NCBI GenBank assembly: GCA_949358305.1
Contig: OX442316.1
Coordinates: 16,616,001 to 16,680,000, forward strand
Reading direction: 5' to 3'
Source of the DNA: Strigamia acuminata
Lineage: Eukaryota > Arthropoda > Chilopoda > Geophilomorpha > Linotaeniidae
Length of the DNA stretch: 64,000 nucleotides
Shown here: positions 54,361-64,000 of the stretch, piece after piece
Numbering within the stretch: the first letter of the stretch is position 1
How the letters are laid out: every line of letters begins with the position of its first letter
The notes under the pieces: generated by a model
Seen by the model: only the letters and a program-made list of their open reading frames with translations
Told to the model about the DNA's origin: nothing
Database searches by the model: none
Program-made: the position numbers and the translations under genes

Positions 54361-55799
54361 AATTTGACTGAATATCGAAAACATCAAATTTGTATTTGTC
54401 AACATGAAAGGTTTTAGGTGTCGAGGGAATAAAACGGATAGGATTTTTGCCCGAACCAAATGTTTTAATTTTTATAAATACAGTTGAAAAACGACATTTC
54501 AGAGTTTCAGTGCTTTTAGTTGTTTGTTAAGGAATTGCTATTTGCGGAGACAATTTGTATCGTAAATTTGAAATCCACATCTGTCTGTCATGTGTAAAAG
54601 AGGAAACTTTGAAAAGATAAATAGATAACTTTTATTTAGTAACAGGTTTCACAAGTGCTCATTTTACGTGCATTGTGTAAGATTGTGTCACAGGTCTGGT
54701 TTTAACCCATTTTTTAAATTTAATTTTTGCACATAATTGGTGCTACATTTCCTCACATATTTTGAATTATTTTCAATTGAAATATTATTTTGAATTGATG
54801 AGACATTTAATTTGCATTTTTAGCTCTGGTAAGTCTGGTTGCTGGCTTTGACCATTCTCCCTACAAAAGTAAGGCTGGTCCAAGTCAGGTGACCAGAGGT
54901 TTCCTAATTTTCCTAATAAATTGAATTGATTGTAGTTTGATTCAGAGGGGTACTTTGCCGTCATTGGTCGAAAAGCATGTCGTCATCAAAGGGACTAGCA
55001 ACTTATATAAAAGTCCTAAAATATACTGGTATGTGATATCAGATTATTAGGGGTATTTAATACCGAGAGTTAATACTCGAATTTCAAGTTCACATAAAAT
55101 AAAATTGAGACTAATTTCATGCGTGTGAATTAAATTTAATTTAATTTAATTTAAAAATCTGTGCAGTAATTTAAAGCCATGAATGGCGGGTGATACAGCA
55201 GTGACGTTGTGCTCAGATCAATGCGCAAAACTGTTAGATTTTTCCTCCAAGTGGGACAACCTTATTTATAGTATTCTAGTAACCTTGAGTTTGATTCGCG
55301 ACCGACCTAGAACCACCTTCTGGTCTCAACTCTAAAATTTGACTGCGTTCTGGAATGCACCTAAGTGGTGGATTTTTATTTATTTAGGGACCACACACAC
55401 ATTTCATGCTCCAAAAGCTCCATTTACAATGCAGGTCCGTGCAGCAAGACGTCTTGGTTATTAAGTACAAGACGGAGTTAAAATGTTCACACCAAAGAGT
55501 ACTGGATTGACACTCCAGTCTAAATACGTTGGCAGTTCTGGTTCCGGCATTCGAAGGAAGTGCTCGGAGAGATTGTTTGCGGTTCAGCAATTTTGTTTCG
55601 CTAATGCGTGTCCCGGTAATCCGAACTGGACGACAATCGAGATCGTATGCCGTGTCTACCACCAGAAGCCCCACATCTCGTTTTAACTCTTCATCCTGTC
55701 ATTTCCTCCTGATTGGAGGCATTGTTAGTTAGAGAAAATAGGCAAGAAAGAAATAGACTATTTAATTCCGGTACTACTAAAAACAAAATGGAGGTCCCA
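54361..55799. other. Intergenic, partly duplicated
   Basis: 54361-54910 is homologous to 59395-59890 (part of the D/E segmental duplication). The ORFs around 55384-55732 show no recognised domain. No gene called. Confidence 0.45.
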
Positions 55800-56040
55800 C
55801 TGTGACCGCTTGGCCACCTGCGGCACTGCCACACACTGCCATACGGCCCCAAAGGTCATCCCCTTTGTGGATGATTGACCTAGCCGGGATTCCCCATACC
55901 CCTAGACAACATTAATAAAGGCCAACCAACCAATATTAGGGAAGTTTCTGTTATTTACGTGAGTATGCGTCCCAAACTAGTGTCTTCAGTCCTAAGATTG
56001 CACTGGCGAAGACCATACCAGTCACACCACAATTTAACCA
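55800..56040 (-). repeat. SINE-like / pogo-interior repeat fragment
   Basis: Inverted, diverged relative of 1010-1240: CCCCTAGACAACATTAATAA, GTGAGTATGCGTCCCAAAC and GAAGACCATACCAGTCACA correspond to the reverse of the segment in the pogo-like elements. No flanking pogo ends are seen here, so the segment exists independently of that element. Confidence 0.5.
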
Positions 56041-57362
56041 AAATTGTTTAGGTTCAAATACTAAGGCCAGGCACTCAAGTGTTATAACTCTGAATCTTAA
56101 TTAATAAAGAGTTAGAGTTAGAGTTACTGTGGGTTGCCACGGGACTTATCAAATTAACTCTAATAATCTTTAATTTCACTAAAATAGTGGGAAAATTCAA
56201 TAATGACAACTGAATTTTCTCAAATAAAACCAAGATAGTTTATTCAAAGGCTAGAGTAAATTGTGAAAGAATCTTTACATAAATAATTTGACATGACTTA
56301 TTTGAAAATAACGTTAAAATTATACAATGACTAATGATGAAATAATAAATAATGTTAATGAAAATGGAAATATTAAATTATACTAAAAATAGCGACGACG
56401 ATGGCTTTTCTTCGACATTATGTTGGATCTCAATGACTTTTCGCGATCTCACTTCAATGGCGTCGTTTTTGGTCTTCCAAAGACTAATCTCGCTCAGAAA
56501 TAATTCGGTTTCTTCACTTAAAAACTAATATCAGCAGAATCAATTCTGGTATATTAATTTTGCTACTCACACTTGGCGCCAGTCCGATTACTCGGACTTT
56601 AACTCGGCTTCTTCCTGGCGAGACAATCTCCAGACCCGGCTATGGTCCCGCTCAGCCTGTTGCTAACTGAGCAAAACATTTCCATCTGCTAATTCGCTAT
56701 TAGCAGCAAGAATAAAATCTCGTTACAAATTTGCTATTTGTTGCAAGAAGTGAGCCCAAAATGTCAAGCTAAGGAGTCACAAAATTGTTCAGGATTGCCA
56801 GGGTTCTCCAGGATCAATTTTCAGGTGACTGCTACTAGCAAGTTTCAAATTTAGACTGGATTTTCCTTATTTTGTGACTTCTTAGCCAGGAAACACATCC
56901 TGTCTCCCATAGGGGCTCGTAAAGCTCCTTGCCCTGGCAACATCCTGCTTGCGTATAAAACATATTTTTTATACACATAAAAAATAATAAAACAACATAA
57001 AAATAGAAACAGAAATAATTCTGATAAGGGAAAATAAATGTAACTCCAAATAATATCTGACTACCGGGTCACCGCAGTAGTGTAAATGTCGTGCGCTTGG
57101 CCGCGTGCCAACTGCCACTGAAGAAATCCCATATGGAGGTCGGAATAACCAAGAGTACTGCACTCTGGCGACGATTTGAAACACCTATAAAAGCTTTTAT
57201 CAAGAAACAGCTTTTTATATTTACTTCTTTCTTCCTGATTGATGTAGTTGGATGTTTTTGGAAAAAGTTTGCAAAGTTTATGACTATTTGCATGTCAGTT
57301 ATTTGCATAAGTAATCATTATTCATAGGTTCATATAAATGGCACTGCACAAGGGCAATGTCA
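56041..57362. other. Intergenic, nothing recognised
   Basis: AT-rich with short non-conserved open frames. No gene or transposon ends found by eye. Confidence 0.4.
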
Positions 57363-57560
57363 CTAATTTCGAGGACAATAAATGTCTTCTCTATAGACTT
57401 TAGGCAAGCAAAGATCAGCAGGTTGTTTGCATTCTGCGGCACCGACACTGCACAGCAGAATGGCCACCTTCTTGCCATTATTGGCCATTATACGCAAAGA
57501 AAAAGCAGTCCAATTAGTCAACGTAATGAATCCAGTTATTCTCGAAGCAGTATGGTTGCA
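57363..57560 (-). CDS. Candidate last exon of a small Cys-containing protein, copy 2
   Basis: 65-residue open frame after the acceptor TTCAG, homologous to 51091-51291: CNHTASRITGF, an insertion of five residues, FSLRIMANNGKKVAILLCSV, CKQPADLCLPKV, EDIYCPRN then stop. Most differences from copy 1 change the amino acid (for example Y to C, R to Q, S to P, H to Y). Unknown protein; upstream exons not found. Confidence 0.35.
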   Translation of the reverse strand, partial: CNHTASRITGFITLTNWTAFSLRIMANNGKKVAILLCSVGAAECKQPADLCLPKVYREDIYCPRN

Positions 57561-57843
57561 CTGAACCGAAAATTGCTTTAGCTGTCAGAGAATATTTTTT
57601 CAAGGAAAAAGGGGCTGAATAAAACGTAGGCCTAACATGGTCGCCGCAATTGCCGATTCTAAACTACACCGGTCGATTAAAATAAAAACAAGCAAATTTA
57701 TCGACTCAAATTAATGAATTTGTTAAAAGAAAATGACATTACCAAATGTATATTTTATTTCCAATTAAAAGGCGCTTCACAAATCCGCATTTCAATGGAT
57801 ACAGATTCCACTACACTGGCATTTGTTTCATTTTATTCATTAT

Positions 57844-58623
57844 TTAGCTTCCGCCTTTGTCTCCGTCTTTGTCTCCGCCTTTGTCTCCGCCTTTGTCTCC
57901 GCCTTTGTCTCCGTCTTTGTCTCCGCCATTGTCTCCGCCTTTGTCTCCGCCATCTTCTCCACCATCTTCCCCGCCATCTTCTCCGCCATCTTCTCCACCA
58001 TCTTCCCCGCCATCTTCTCCGCCATCTTCTCCGCCATCTTCTCCGCCATCTTCCCCGCCATCTTTTCCGCCGTCTTCTCCGCCATCGTGTCCTTTATCGT
58101 GTCCTCCATCGTGTCCGCCGTCGTCACCACCGGGGTGTTTTGTCGTCGTCGTCTGGTTGTTCGAAGATTGTTTAATCAAATTAAATTGCACAAAAAAAAT
58201 CCTAGTTTCTAAGTGCAGTAGTGCATTATAATATGTGCACACTCGGCATTACGCATAGAGTCCCATAGACTTCTTAGGACCCCCATTTCAGCTTTTCAGT
58301 TTAGCAGAAATAAAAATAAAATAATACATTTCGATGTGCATTGTGGTTTTATTTTATTAATATAAATTGGTGGGTCCCCATTTGGTGTCAGTGTAGAGGT
58401 CCAGAGGCCCCATCAAGCACTATAATGCACCACTAAAAAGGTGACGCTTGTTTTTCTTAAGAATTCAAGAGTTTGTGACTGGGGTGTGATACCATGTAAG
58501 AAACAACGCCACCGCTTTAGGTTATCTGACACTAAGTTGATGTAAGTAACATACCTCGGCGTCGACTTGGTTCGCAACAAGGAGTGTTGCCACCAATAGG
58601 AAGAAGGCGTAAACGAATTTCAT
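57844..58623 (-). CDS. Secreted Glu/Asp/Lys/Gly-repeat peptide, gene E
   Basis: Exon 1 58623-58555 (MKFVYAFFLLVATLLVANQ then VDAE); exon 2 most likely 58152-57844 after the acceptor AACCAG, phase 0, giving 125 residues: TTTTKHPGGDDGG, HDGG and EDGG repeats, then DKGG repeats and a stop. In gene D exon 2 begins at TTTGAAG; here that AG is changed to TTTG, so the next AG (58153-58154) is the likely acceptor, trimming about 11 codons. Otherwise a close duplicate of D. The array has shifted from EDGG to DKGG at its end, altering net charge. Confidence 0.65.
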
Positions 58624-59340
58624 CTGAAATGGAAAAGATGAAGTAAAAATTGGAATTTTGGAATTGTTGTGGATATTCTACATACCGTAATAAGTGGAAT
58701 TGCTGAAGTGTAATCGGCGGTGGGTGACTTTCGCTATTTGGTAGCGTCGGCTTTGTTCGTTCAGCGTTTATATAGCAGTTTTTTCAACAGGAAAGTTTGG
58801 AGGTGTTGATTTGAGTTAGTGAAGTTTTCCTGTAGACACACAATGGTAGAAAAAAAGAGACTTTTTACGCTTTTTGTGTGTTTCTGATGATCATCGCGAT
58901 GAATGAGCGTTTCATATAAGATTACAAAAGTTGTTATCATCACGAACGGGAAAATTGCAAACACAAGCTGCGAGATTATGTGAATAATACTTCAACAAAA
59001 AGAGTAAACAAAGTTATAAATAAATAACAAAATAAAAAACAAAAAATGAAACGAATCATTTCGGCCGTTTTGACTTTATAGATAAAACAAGACGAGATCA
59101 TTTAGACGAAACTGCATTTTTAAACTGCCTCGATCGAACTTATACAAAAATGGCGGCCGGTTTAGTCTGATGCTTCAGTCACAGTGGGCTTGCGAACCAA
59201 ATTCTAATATGAAATTAAGTGAATATATACTTGATGCATTCATAAACGTCGCATGTTGGCCGTATATTTAAACATTTTTTGTTATTTAAATTTCTAAAGA
59301 AATAAGTTTTGTCAACGGGACAGTTTTAAAGTGCAGTGTT
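58624..59340. promoter_or_regulatory. Upstream region of peptide gene E
   Basis: Homologous to 52909-53600: 5'UTR intron up to the ATG, TATATAAACGCTG (about 58770), TTTTTTCAACAGGAAAGTTT (58780), AGTTTTCCTGTAGACACACA. Confidence 0.5.
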
Positions 59341-60589
59341 TCAGAGCGACATCTACGGTTGTGATCAGAGATTTTGTGCAATGGATGGAGTAGCAGAGTT
59401 TGAATTTGACTGAATATCGGAAACATCTAATTTGTATTTGTCAACATGAAAGGTTTTTAGGTGTCGAGGGAATAAAACGGATAGGATTTTGCTCGAACCA
59501 AATGTTTTTATTTTTATAAATACAGTTGAAAAACGGCATTTCAGAGTTTCAGTGCTTTTAGTTGTTTGTTAAGGAATTGCTATTTGCGGAGACAATTTGT
59601 ATCGTAAATTTAAAATCCACATCTGTCTGTCATGTGTAAAAGAGGAAACTGTAAAGAGATAAATAGATAACTTTTATTTAGTAACAGGTTTCACCAGTGC
59701 ATTGTGAAAGATTGTGTCACGGGTCTGGTTTTAACCACCTTTTTAACTTTGAATTATTTCCAATTGAAATATTATTTTGAAATGATGAGACATATATTTA
59801 ATTTACATTTTCAGCTTTGGTTGCTGGCTTTGACCATTTTCCCTACAAAATTAAGGTCCAAGTCAGCTGACCAGAGGTTTCCTAATTTTCTTAATACATT
59901 CAATTGATTAGAATTTGATTTGTGACCGACCTAGAACCACCTTCTGGTCGCAACTTTAAGATTTGACTGCGTTCTGGAATGTACCTCAGTGCATTGGCAC
60001 AGCAACATGCTGTATATTCTTGCATTTAGCCCTAAACTAGCATTGTCGACATAGTTGTCATAATTTTATTTTATACTACTTTGTGACCTTCTTATATCCA
60101 TCTTATAATTTGTTATAATATTTTGCGTCTCATTTATTTTCACACCGTTTTGAAAACGCAGGTTGCTGTCGTCTGACACCCAATGCTTGCGCGTATGTAG
60201 GAGAAGATAATCTTTTTCGCGGGTACTTGCGGATCACAATGCTCTTCATAGTAAGGCTATATTCCTAACTACTCCCGTCTATGCAATCACAAAATGAGAA
60301 TTTAACTCTATGGCCAACAAAGTAGGCCTACTGCTAACGTTCCCATAATGTATTATGCTGGTCTTGAGCTGAAAACTTATTATGTACATCGACTGTATTC
60401 CTAGATCAGTTTGGTTGCCATTTCTTGACATCATGTTTATATTGAAAAAATAATTAATAATTAATAGTTAGTTTTCTTTCAATAAGCCTAGTTTTAATTT
60501 GCTGGTGTTTATATCACGAGTTTTAATAAATATTTTTTATTTGCATTACAAGGTACATATTTATTCAACTGTTACGGCACATTGAATAA
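59341..60589. other. Intergenic, end of segmental duplication
   Basis: 59341-59985 matches 54290-55345 with deletions. 59990-60589 has no recognised content. Confidence 0.45.
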
Positions 60590-61793
60590 TAGATTTTTAT
60601 ATGAATTTTGGTTTTATTTGATTAATATAAATTGGTGGACCTCCATTTTGTATCAGTGACCAGGTCTATGGCCCCACCAAACACCACATAATTCGCCACT
60701 GGAAGTGTGACATATGGTATCTTTGCAGCTTCGGAAAGATATTGAACACTCAGTTCACACAAATAATGGACAATGCCACGGTTTTAGGTGATTCAGGACA
60801 TAAAAATCATAGAGTACTCTATGTAAAAATCGTCCCAGTCCAGCTTGAAGCTCACCTGCAGAATGAAGGTTTTCTCAAGAGGCGGGTTACGCACATGCGC
60901 AATAGCGATGGTGAGTGGCACAAAATAAATGGTTTTAAAAATTCAAATTCACTTCAAATGTAATTAAATTTAACAATTACTTAAAAGAAATAAAGGTTAC
61001 TTGAAGGTGCACTTATACTATACTTATACTATCTGTGCTAATATTTATTACCTGTGTTCCCAGCGCCATATAGTGACAAGTTTTGATACTAGAACACTTA
61101 TCTGGTCAAAGATAGGGGAGTCGCTTCAACACCCAATGACCCAAAGACAGAAAGGGTTTTTCCTGATTAATAAGCATTTAATAAGATTACACAAGCTTTC
61201 AATAGGAAAGTTTTAAGGTATTAAGTGGAGGCATTACAGGTTTCGTCTAGCCAGTTTCAGAACTTTTTCCTCCGCATCTGTCTGCTATCATCTGAAAAAC
61301 AGGAAACTTTCAAGAGATAAATAGAAAACTTTATGTATGACAGGTTTCACTAACAGAACTTTTGCGTGTATTGTATAAAATTGTATATGTATTATTAAAA
61401 TACACAAACCAATTCTGTTTTTACACTGTAGACACGTTCCAGAAAAAAACTCTCAAGTGATACCAATTTAACCATTACTCGATTGTCGTTGCGACTATTG
61501 TAAATGTCAAGACTGATTTCTTCTTCCGTAAAAAATCGAGCAACTGTCAAGTAACGGCTTATTCCAAAATTGTGTTTTATTGAGTTGAGGCAGTGAACAC
61601 ACAATGGTAGAAAAAACAGACTTTTTACGCTTTTTGTGTGTTTCTGATGACTATGATCATCGTAATTATCACGAAGGGGAAAATTGCAAACACAAGCTGC
61701 GAGATTATGTGAATAATACTTCAATGGGAATGACGTCACGTTCAAACACGAAACGAGTTTTGCATACGTTTTAGAGTTTTTGAATGCACCTAG
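60590..61793 (-). pseudogene. Decayed sixth peptide-gene unit
   Basis: 60610-60700 is a diverged copy of 52630-52720 / 58345-58430 (TTAATATAAATTGGTGG...), 60765-60800 resembles the intron end next to the signal exon, and 61590-61720 matches 58840-58990 (CACAATGGTAGAAAAAA...CTTTTTGTGTGTTTCTGATGA). No intact signal-peptide exon remains. A half copy of the palindromic MITE (61721-61793) ends it. Confidence 0.5.
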
Positions 61794-62057
61794 TAAACAA
61801 GATCATAGTAACTGAGAAATTGTGTGATCCAGGTTTTTCATTTACCATATCTGGTCACCCCGTGGAGATAACTTTTTCCACAAGACTCAATTTTGCAGGT
61901 ATTGTTTTTACACAATAGATACGTTTCCAGAAGTAAACAGTATAGCAGAAAAAAAGAAAAAAAAAGTAATTTTTTGACCGTGTTACATGAAAATCAACCT
62001 TAATGGAAAATTTGTTTATTAATTTCCGTATTTAATGAATCGAACAAACGTATGTTT

Positions 62058-63127
62058 TTATATTTTGTTGAAGGCAGCTATGTCAACCGATTGGACAATA
62101 TCTTCAAACTGTTGAATTTCTTCAGACAACCAATCAATGCTGACCTAAAAAAAAAATTGTTTAAATATTTTTCAAGCATTTTAAAGAGCAAAAATTACTT
62201 TCTCGTCTTCGACCACACACCCAATTTGCAATTTATGGATTCCGTAACCAACAGGAACAAGTTTAGCTGCAATTCAAGCAATAATTATCACTAATTTACC
62301 AACATTTCAATTTAAAACGTCAAATAAACGTCCTTACAAATGCCCCACACGAGTCCGTCCGACACGATGGTTCTGACTTTCTGTTCCATCAGTTTCATGT
62401 CGGTTTCGTCGTCCCAAGGCTTGACATCGAGCACGACGCTCGATTTAGCAATCACGCCTGGTTTCTTCGATTTCTTCGCATTATAAGCTTCTAGTCTCTC
62501 CTGTTTGATTCTTTCCGCTTCCGGGTCCTAACAGACGAGTAAATAAACACGAAATTTAAATTATTCAAACAATTTCTCCATTTCATTTCTCAATTTCTTT
62601 ACTTCGTCGTCCGAACCGAACAAATCGACGTCGTCGTCGTCCTCCACTTTTTTACCGTTCGTGGCGCAAGTTACGGCGCTGCAGCCGTACGAATCGACGG
62701 GTTTTTTTTCGCCCGAGAATCTACAAAGAATTTTTCTCTTAATTTTCAAATTTTTCAATTTTTTTTTCAATTTTTTCGATTTTTTTCTTTTACTTTTTTC
62801 TCTGGGGCCCGAATGACGTGATGTGATTGTACCATCGCAAGGCGTGGATGAAATTCTGTTTGGGTTTGTCGGTTAAGGCTTCGAATATCACAGTGTCGGC
62901 TTGGGACGGCTGGAATCTGCGAAAAATTGAATTATTTTGGGTGTGAATGGACGATTGGAAATGGGGAGTTAAAGGACGCCACGTGCTCAATGCGTTTACA
63001 TTGATTTTTTTATGTGGGTTTTGAGTGTTAGGAATTGTTTACGCTACCCTGAAATGTAACTACGGGATGCTAAGTATTCGTTAAGATTTTTTAAACCAAC
63101 ATCGTTCTTCAGATCGCCGAATCCCAT
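62058..63127 (-). CDS. EEF1B2: Translation elongation factor eEF1B, beta/delta GEF subunit
   Basis: Six exons: 63127-63048, 62916-62794, 62720-62603, 62527-62338, 62266-62199, 62144-62058; 221 residues (human eEF1B beta has 225). N-terminal GST-C-like region with [11 protein letters not shown] and HALRWYNHI, then the acidic [13 protein letters not shown], the link [10 protein letters not shown] and the exchange domain: [38 protein letters not shown], ending [11 protein letters not shown]. It recharges eEF1A with GTP during protein synthesis. Beta and delta forms share this C-terminus; the absence of a leucine-zipper N-terminus favours beta. Transcribed divergently from NDUFS1. Confidence 0.95.
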
Positions 63128-63755
63128 TTTTGTCTTGGTCCCTTGTTGTGGAAACGTGTACGCGAGTAGACGGAGCAATGGAGAAGAGGATATGATGTCA
63201 TACAAAATGGCGGAAGTTAATTTTTATGCGCCATGTTTTATCCAATTTGTAATATATTTTTTTTTTATATTTAAAGTAGGTATTTTAGAGAGAAATTAAA
63301 TAAAGATAAAAAATAATTTTTATGTTTTTAATTTTTTGTAATTTGTCTTGGTTTTAAGCGCAGATTTTTTTTCAGATTATAATGGACTATTAATGGCGTC
63401 GAAAATAGTTAATATTCTGCGGTATATAACCCTACGCTGTTAAAATGAAATATTTAAATTCATAGCATTTGTTAATAAAAAAAAAAATATTTAATTTTTA
63501 TTTTGATTTAAAAAAATAAAATATACTATAAAAATAAGATGCAAAACATAAAAGAAAAAAAAACCATTTAATTGAGCAGACTGGAGCAGACTCGCATCGC
63601 AGCAGGTCAATCCAGTACCGTGAATTCTTTTTAACTTCACGGTAAATAAGACTATGTAAAATACCGAATACATAAATTAAATGTCCAAAACTCCTTAAAC
63701 CCCGAAAATAAAAAAACCGCTTTTATTTTCCAGCTCGAAAGCGAAAGATCGAAAG
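63128..63755. promoter_or_regulatory. Shared divergent promoter region of eEF1B and NDUFS1
   Basis: 628 bp between two oppositely oriented housekeeping genes. AT-rich, no clear TATA element chosen; the TTTTATTTTCCAG before the NDUFS1 ATG (about 63720-63732) looks like an acceptor, so a 5'UTR intron is likely. Confidence 0.45.
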
Positions 63756-63972
63756 ATGCTTCGACTGCCATTAAAAAATGTTCTCAAATCGCCTCGACGT
63801 ATTGTGCAATCCGGTAAACAAATAAATAAATAAAAACGGAAAATACCACAAAATACTAAAATATAAAATTGAAGTTTCAGTTCGAGCGAGCGGCAGTGGG
63901 CCGCCAGAGAAACTAGAAGTATTTATTGACGACAAAAGAGTTCTGGTCGACCCGGGCACGACCGTTTTGCAG
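63756..63972 (+). CDS. NDUFS1: NADH-ubiquinone oxidoreductase 75-kDa subunit (NDUFS1), 5' end
   Basis: Two exons, 63756-63813 and 63881-63972 (phase 1 between them), then a GTATAA donor; the gene runs off the window. Peptide: mitochondrial presequence MLRLPLKNVLKSPRRIV, basic and amphipathic, followed by KLEVFIDDKRVLVDPGTTVL, the start of the 2Fe-2S ferredoxin-like domain. NDUFS1 is the largest Fe-S subunit of complex I in the mitochondrial inner membrane. The first Fe-S cysteines fall in exon 3, outside the window. Confidence 0.92.
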
Positions 63973-64000
63973 GTATAAATGAACGGAATTGCGAGAAAAT

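Noticed and set aside
57823-58231. Long overlapping ORFs on both strands (SPPSSPPS-, AIFSAIFS-, MAEKMAEK-type) over the second exons of genes D and E
   Set aside because: They are other frames of the 12-bp GAAGATGGCGGA repeat. Only the EDGG frame joins in phase to a signal-peptide exon and matches the family.

Overview
This is a eukaryotic, animal-type window: small GT-AG introns (many 50-80 bp), AT-rich intergenic DNA, dense DNA-transposon remnants, and the ciliary gene BBS5. Two arrays of CCTAA/TTAGG-like repeat suggest an arthropod. A CYP20-family P450 cluster is unexpected for a winged insect, so a non-insect arthropod (chelicerate, myriapod, crustacean or springtail) is my best guess. 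The taxon is not proven by the sequence.

Region 1 (1-29.3 kb) is a head-to-tail array of five cytochrome P450 genes, all on the + strand. I assign them to the CYP20 family because exon-by-exon they align with the orphan P450 CYP20A1. The first is cut by the window edge. The other four each splice into a 463-residue protein from ten exons of identical length (81-47-158-146-168-64-177-121-177-253 nt). The array is littered with transposons: a young full-length Ty1/copia element with identical LTRs nested inside an older copia relic, pogo-like, Tc1/mariner-like, hAT-like and piggyBac-like non-autonomous elements, and palindromic MITEs. Several sit exactly on P450 splice sites.

Region 2 (29.3-38 kb) holds single-copy-looking genes: a kelch-repeat gene, BBS5 on the - strand, a tandem pair of secreted proteins with identical intron phases (possibly lipid-binding, TULIP/Der p 7-like), and an intronless, charged, repetitive 316-residue ORF.

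Region 3 (38-62 kb) is a duplicated domain that I consider the most novel part. It carries at least five - strand genes (A to E) for small secreted peptides. Each has a nearly constant signal-peptide exon, a 5'UTR intron ending right at the ATG and, after a phase-0 intron, a fast-changing second exon made of Gly/Asp/Glu/Gln or Gly/Leu repeats. Genes A-C also share a conserved C-terminal motif. The genes travel in large repeat units with a conserved upstream block, telomere-like CCTAA arrays, a roughly 60-bp satellite, a 23-bp minisatellite and broken 5' ends of the 316-residue gene. A decayed sixth unit lies at about 60.6-61.8 kb.

Region 4 (62-64 kb) returns to housekeeping genes: translation elongation factor eEF1B beta/delta (-) and the first two coding exons of NDUFS1, the 75-kDa subunit of respiratory complex I (+), in divergent orientation. 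These two genes, BBS5 and the P450s fix the reading frames with good confidence; the peptide genes have no family name that I recognise.
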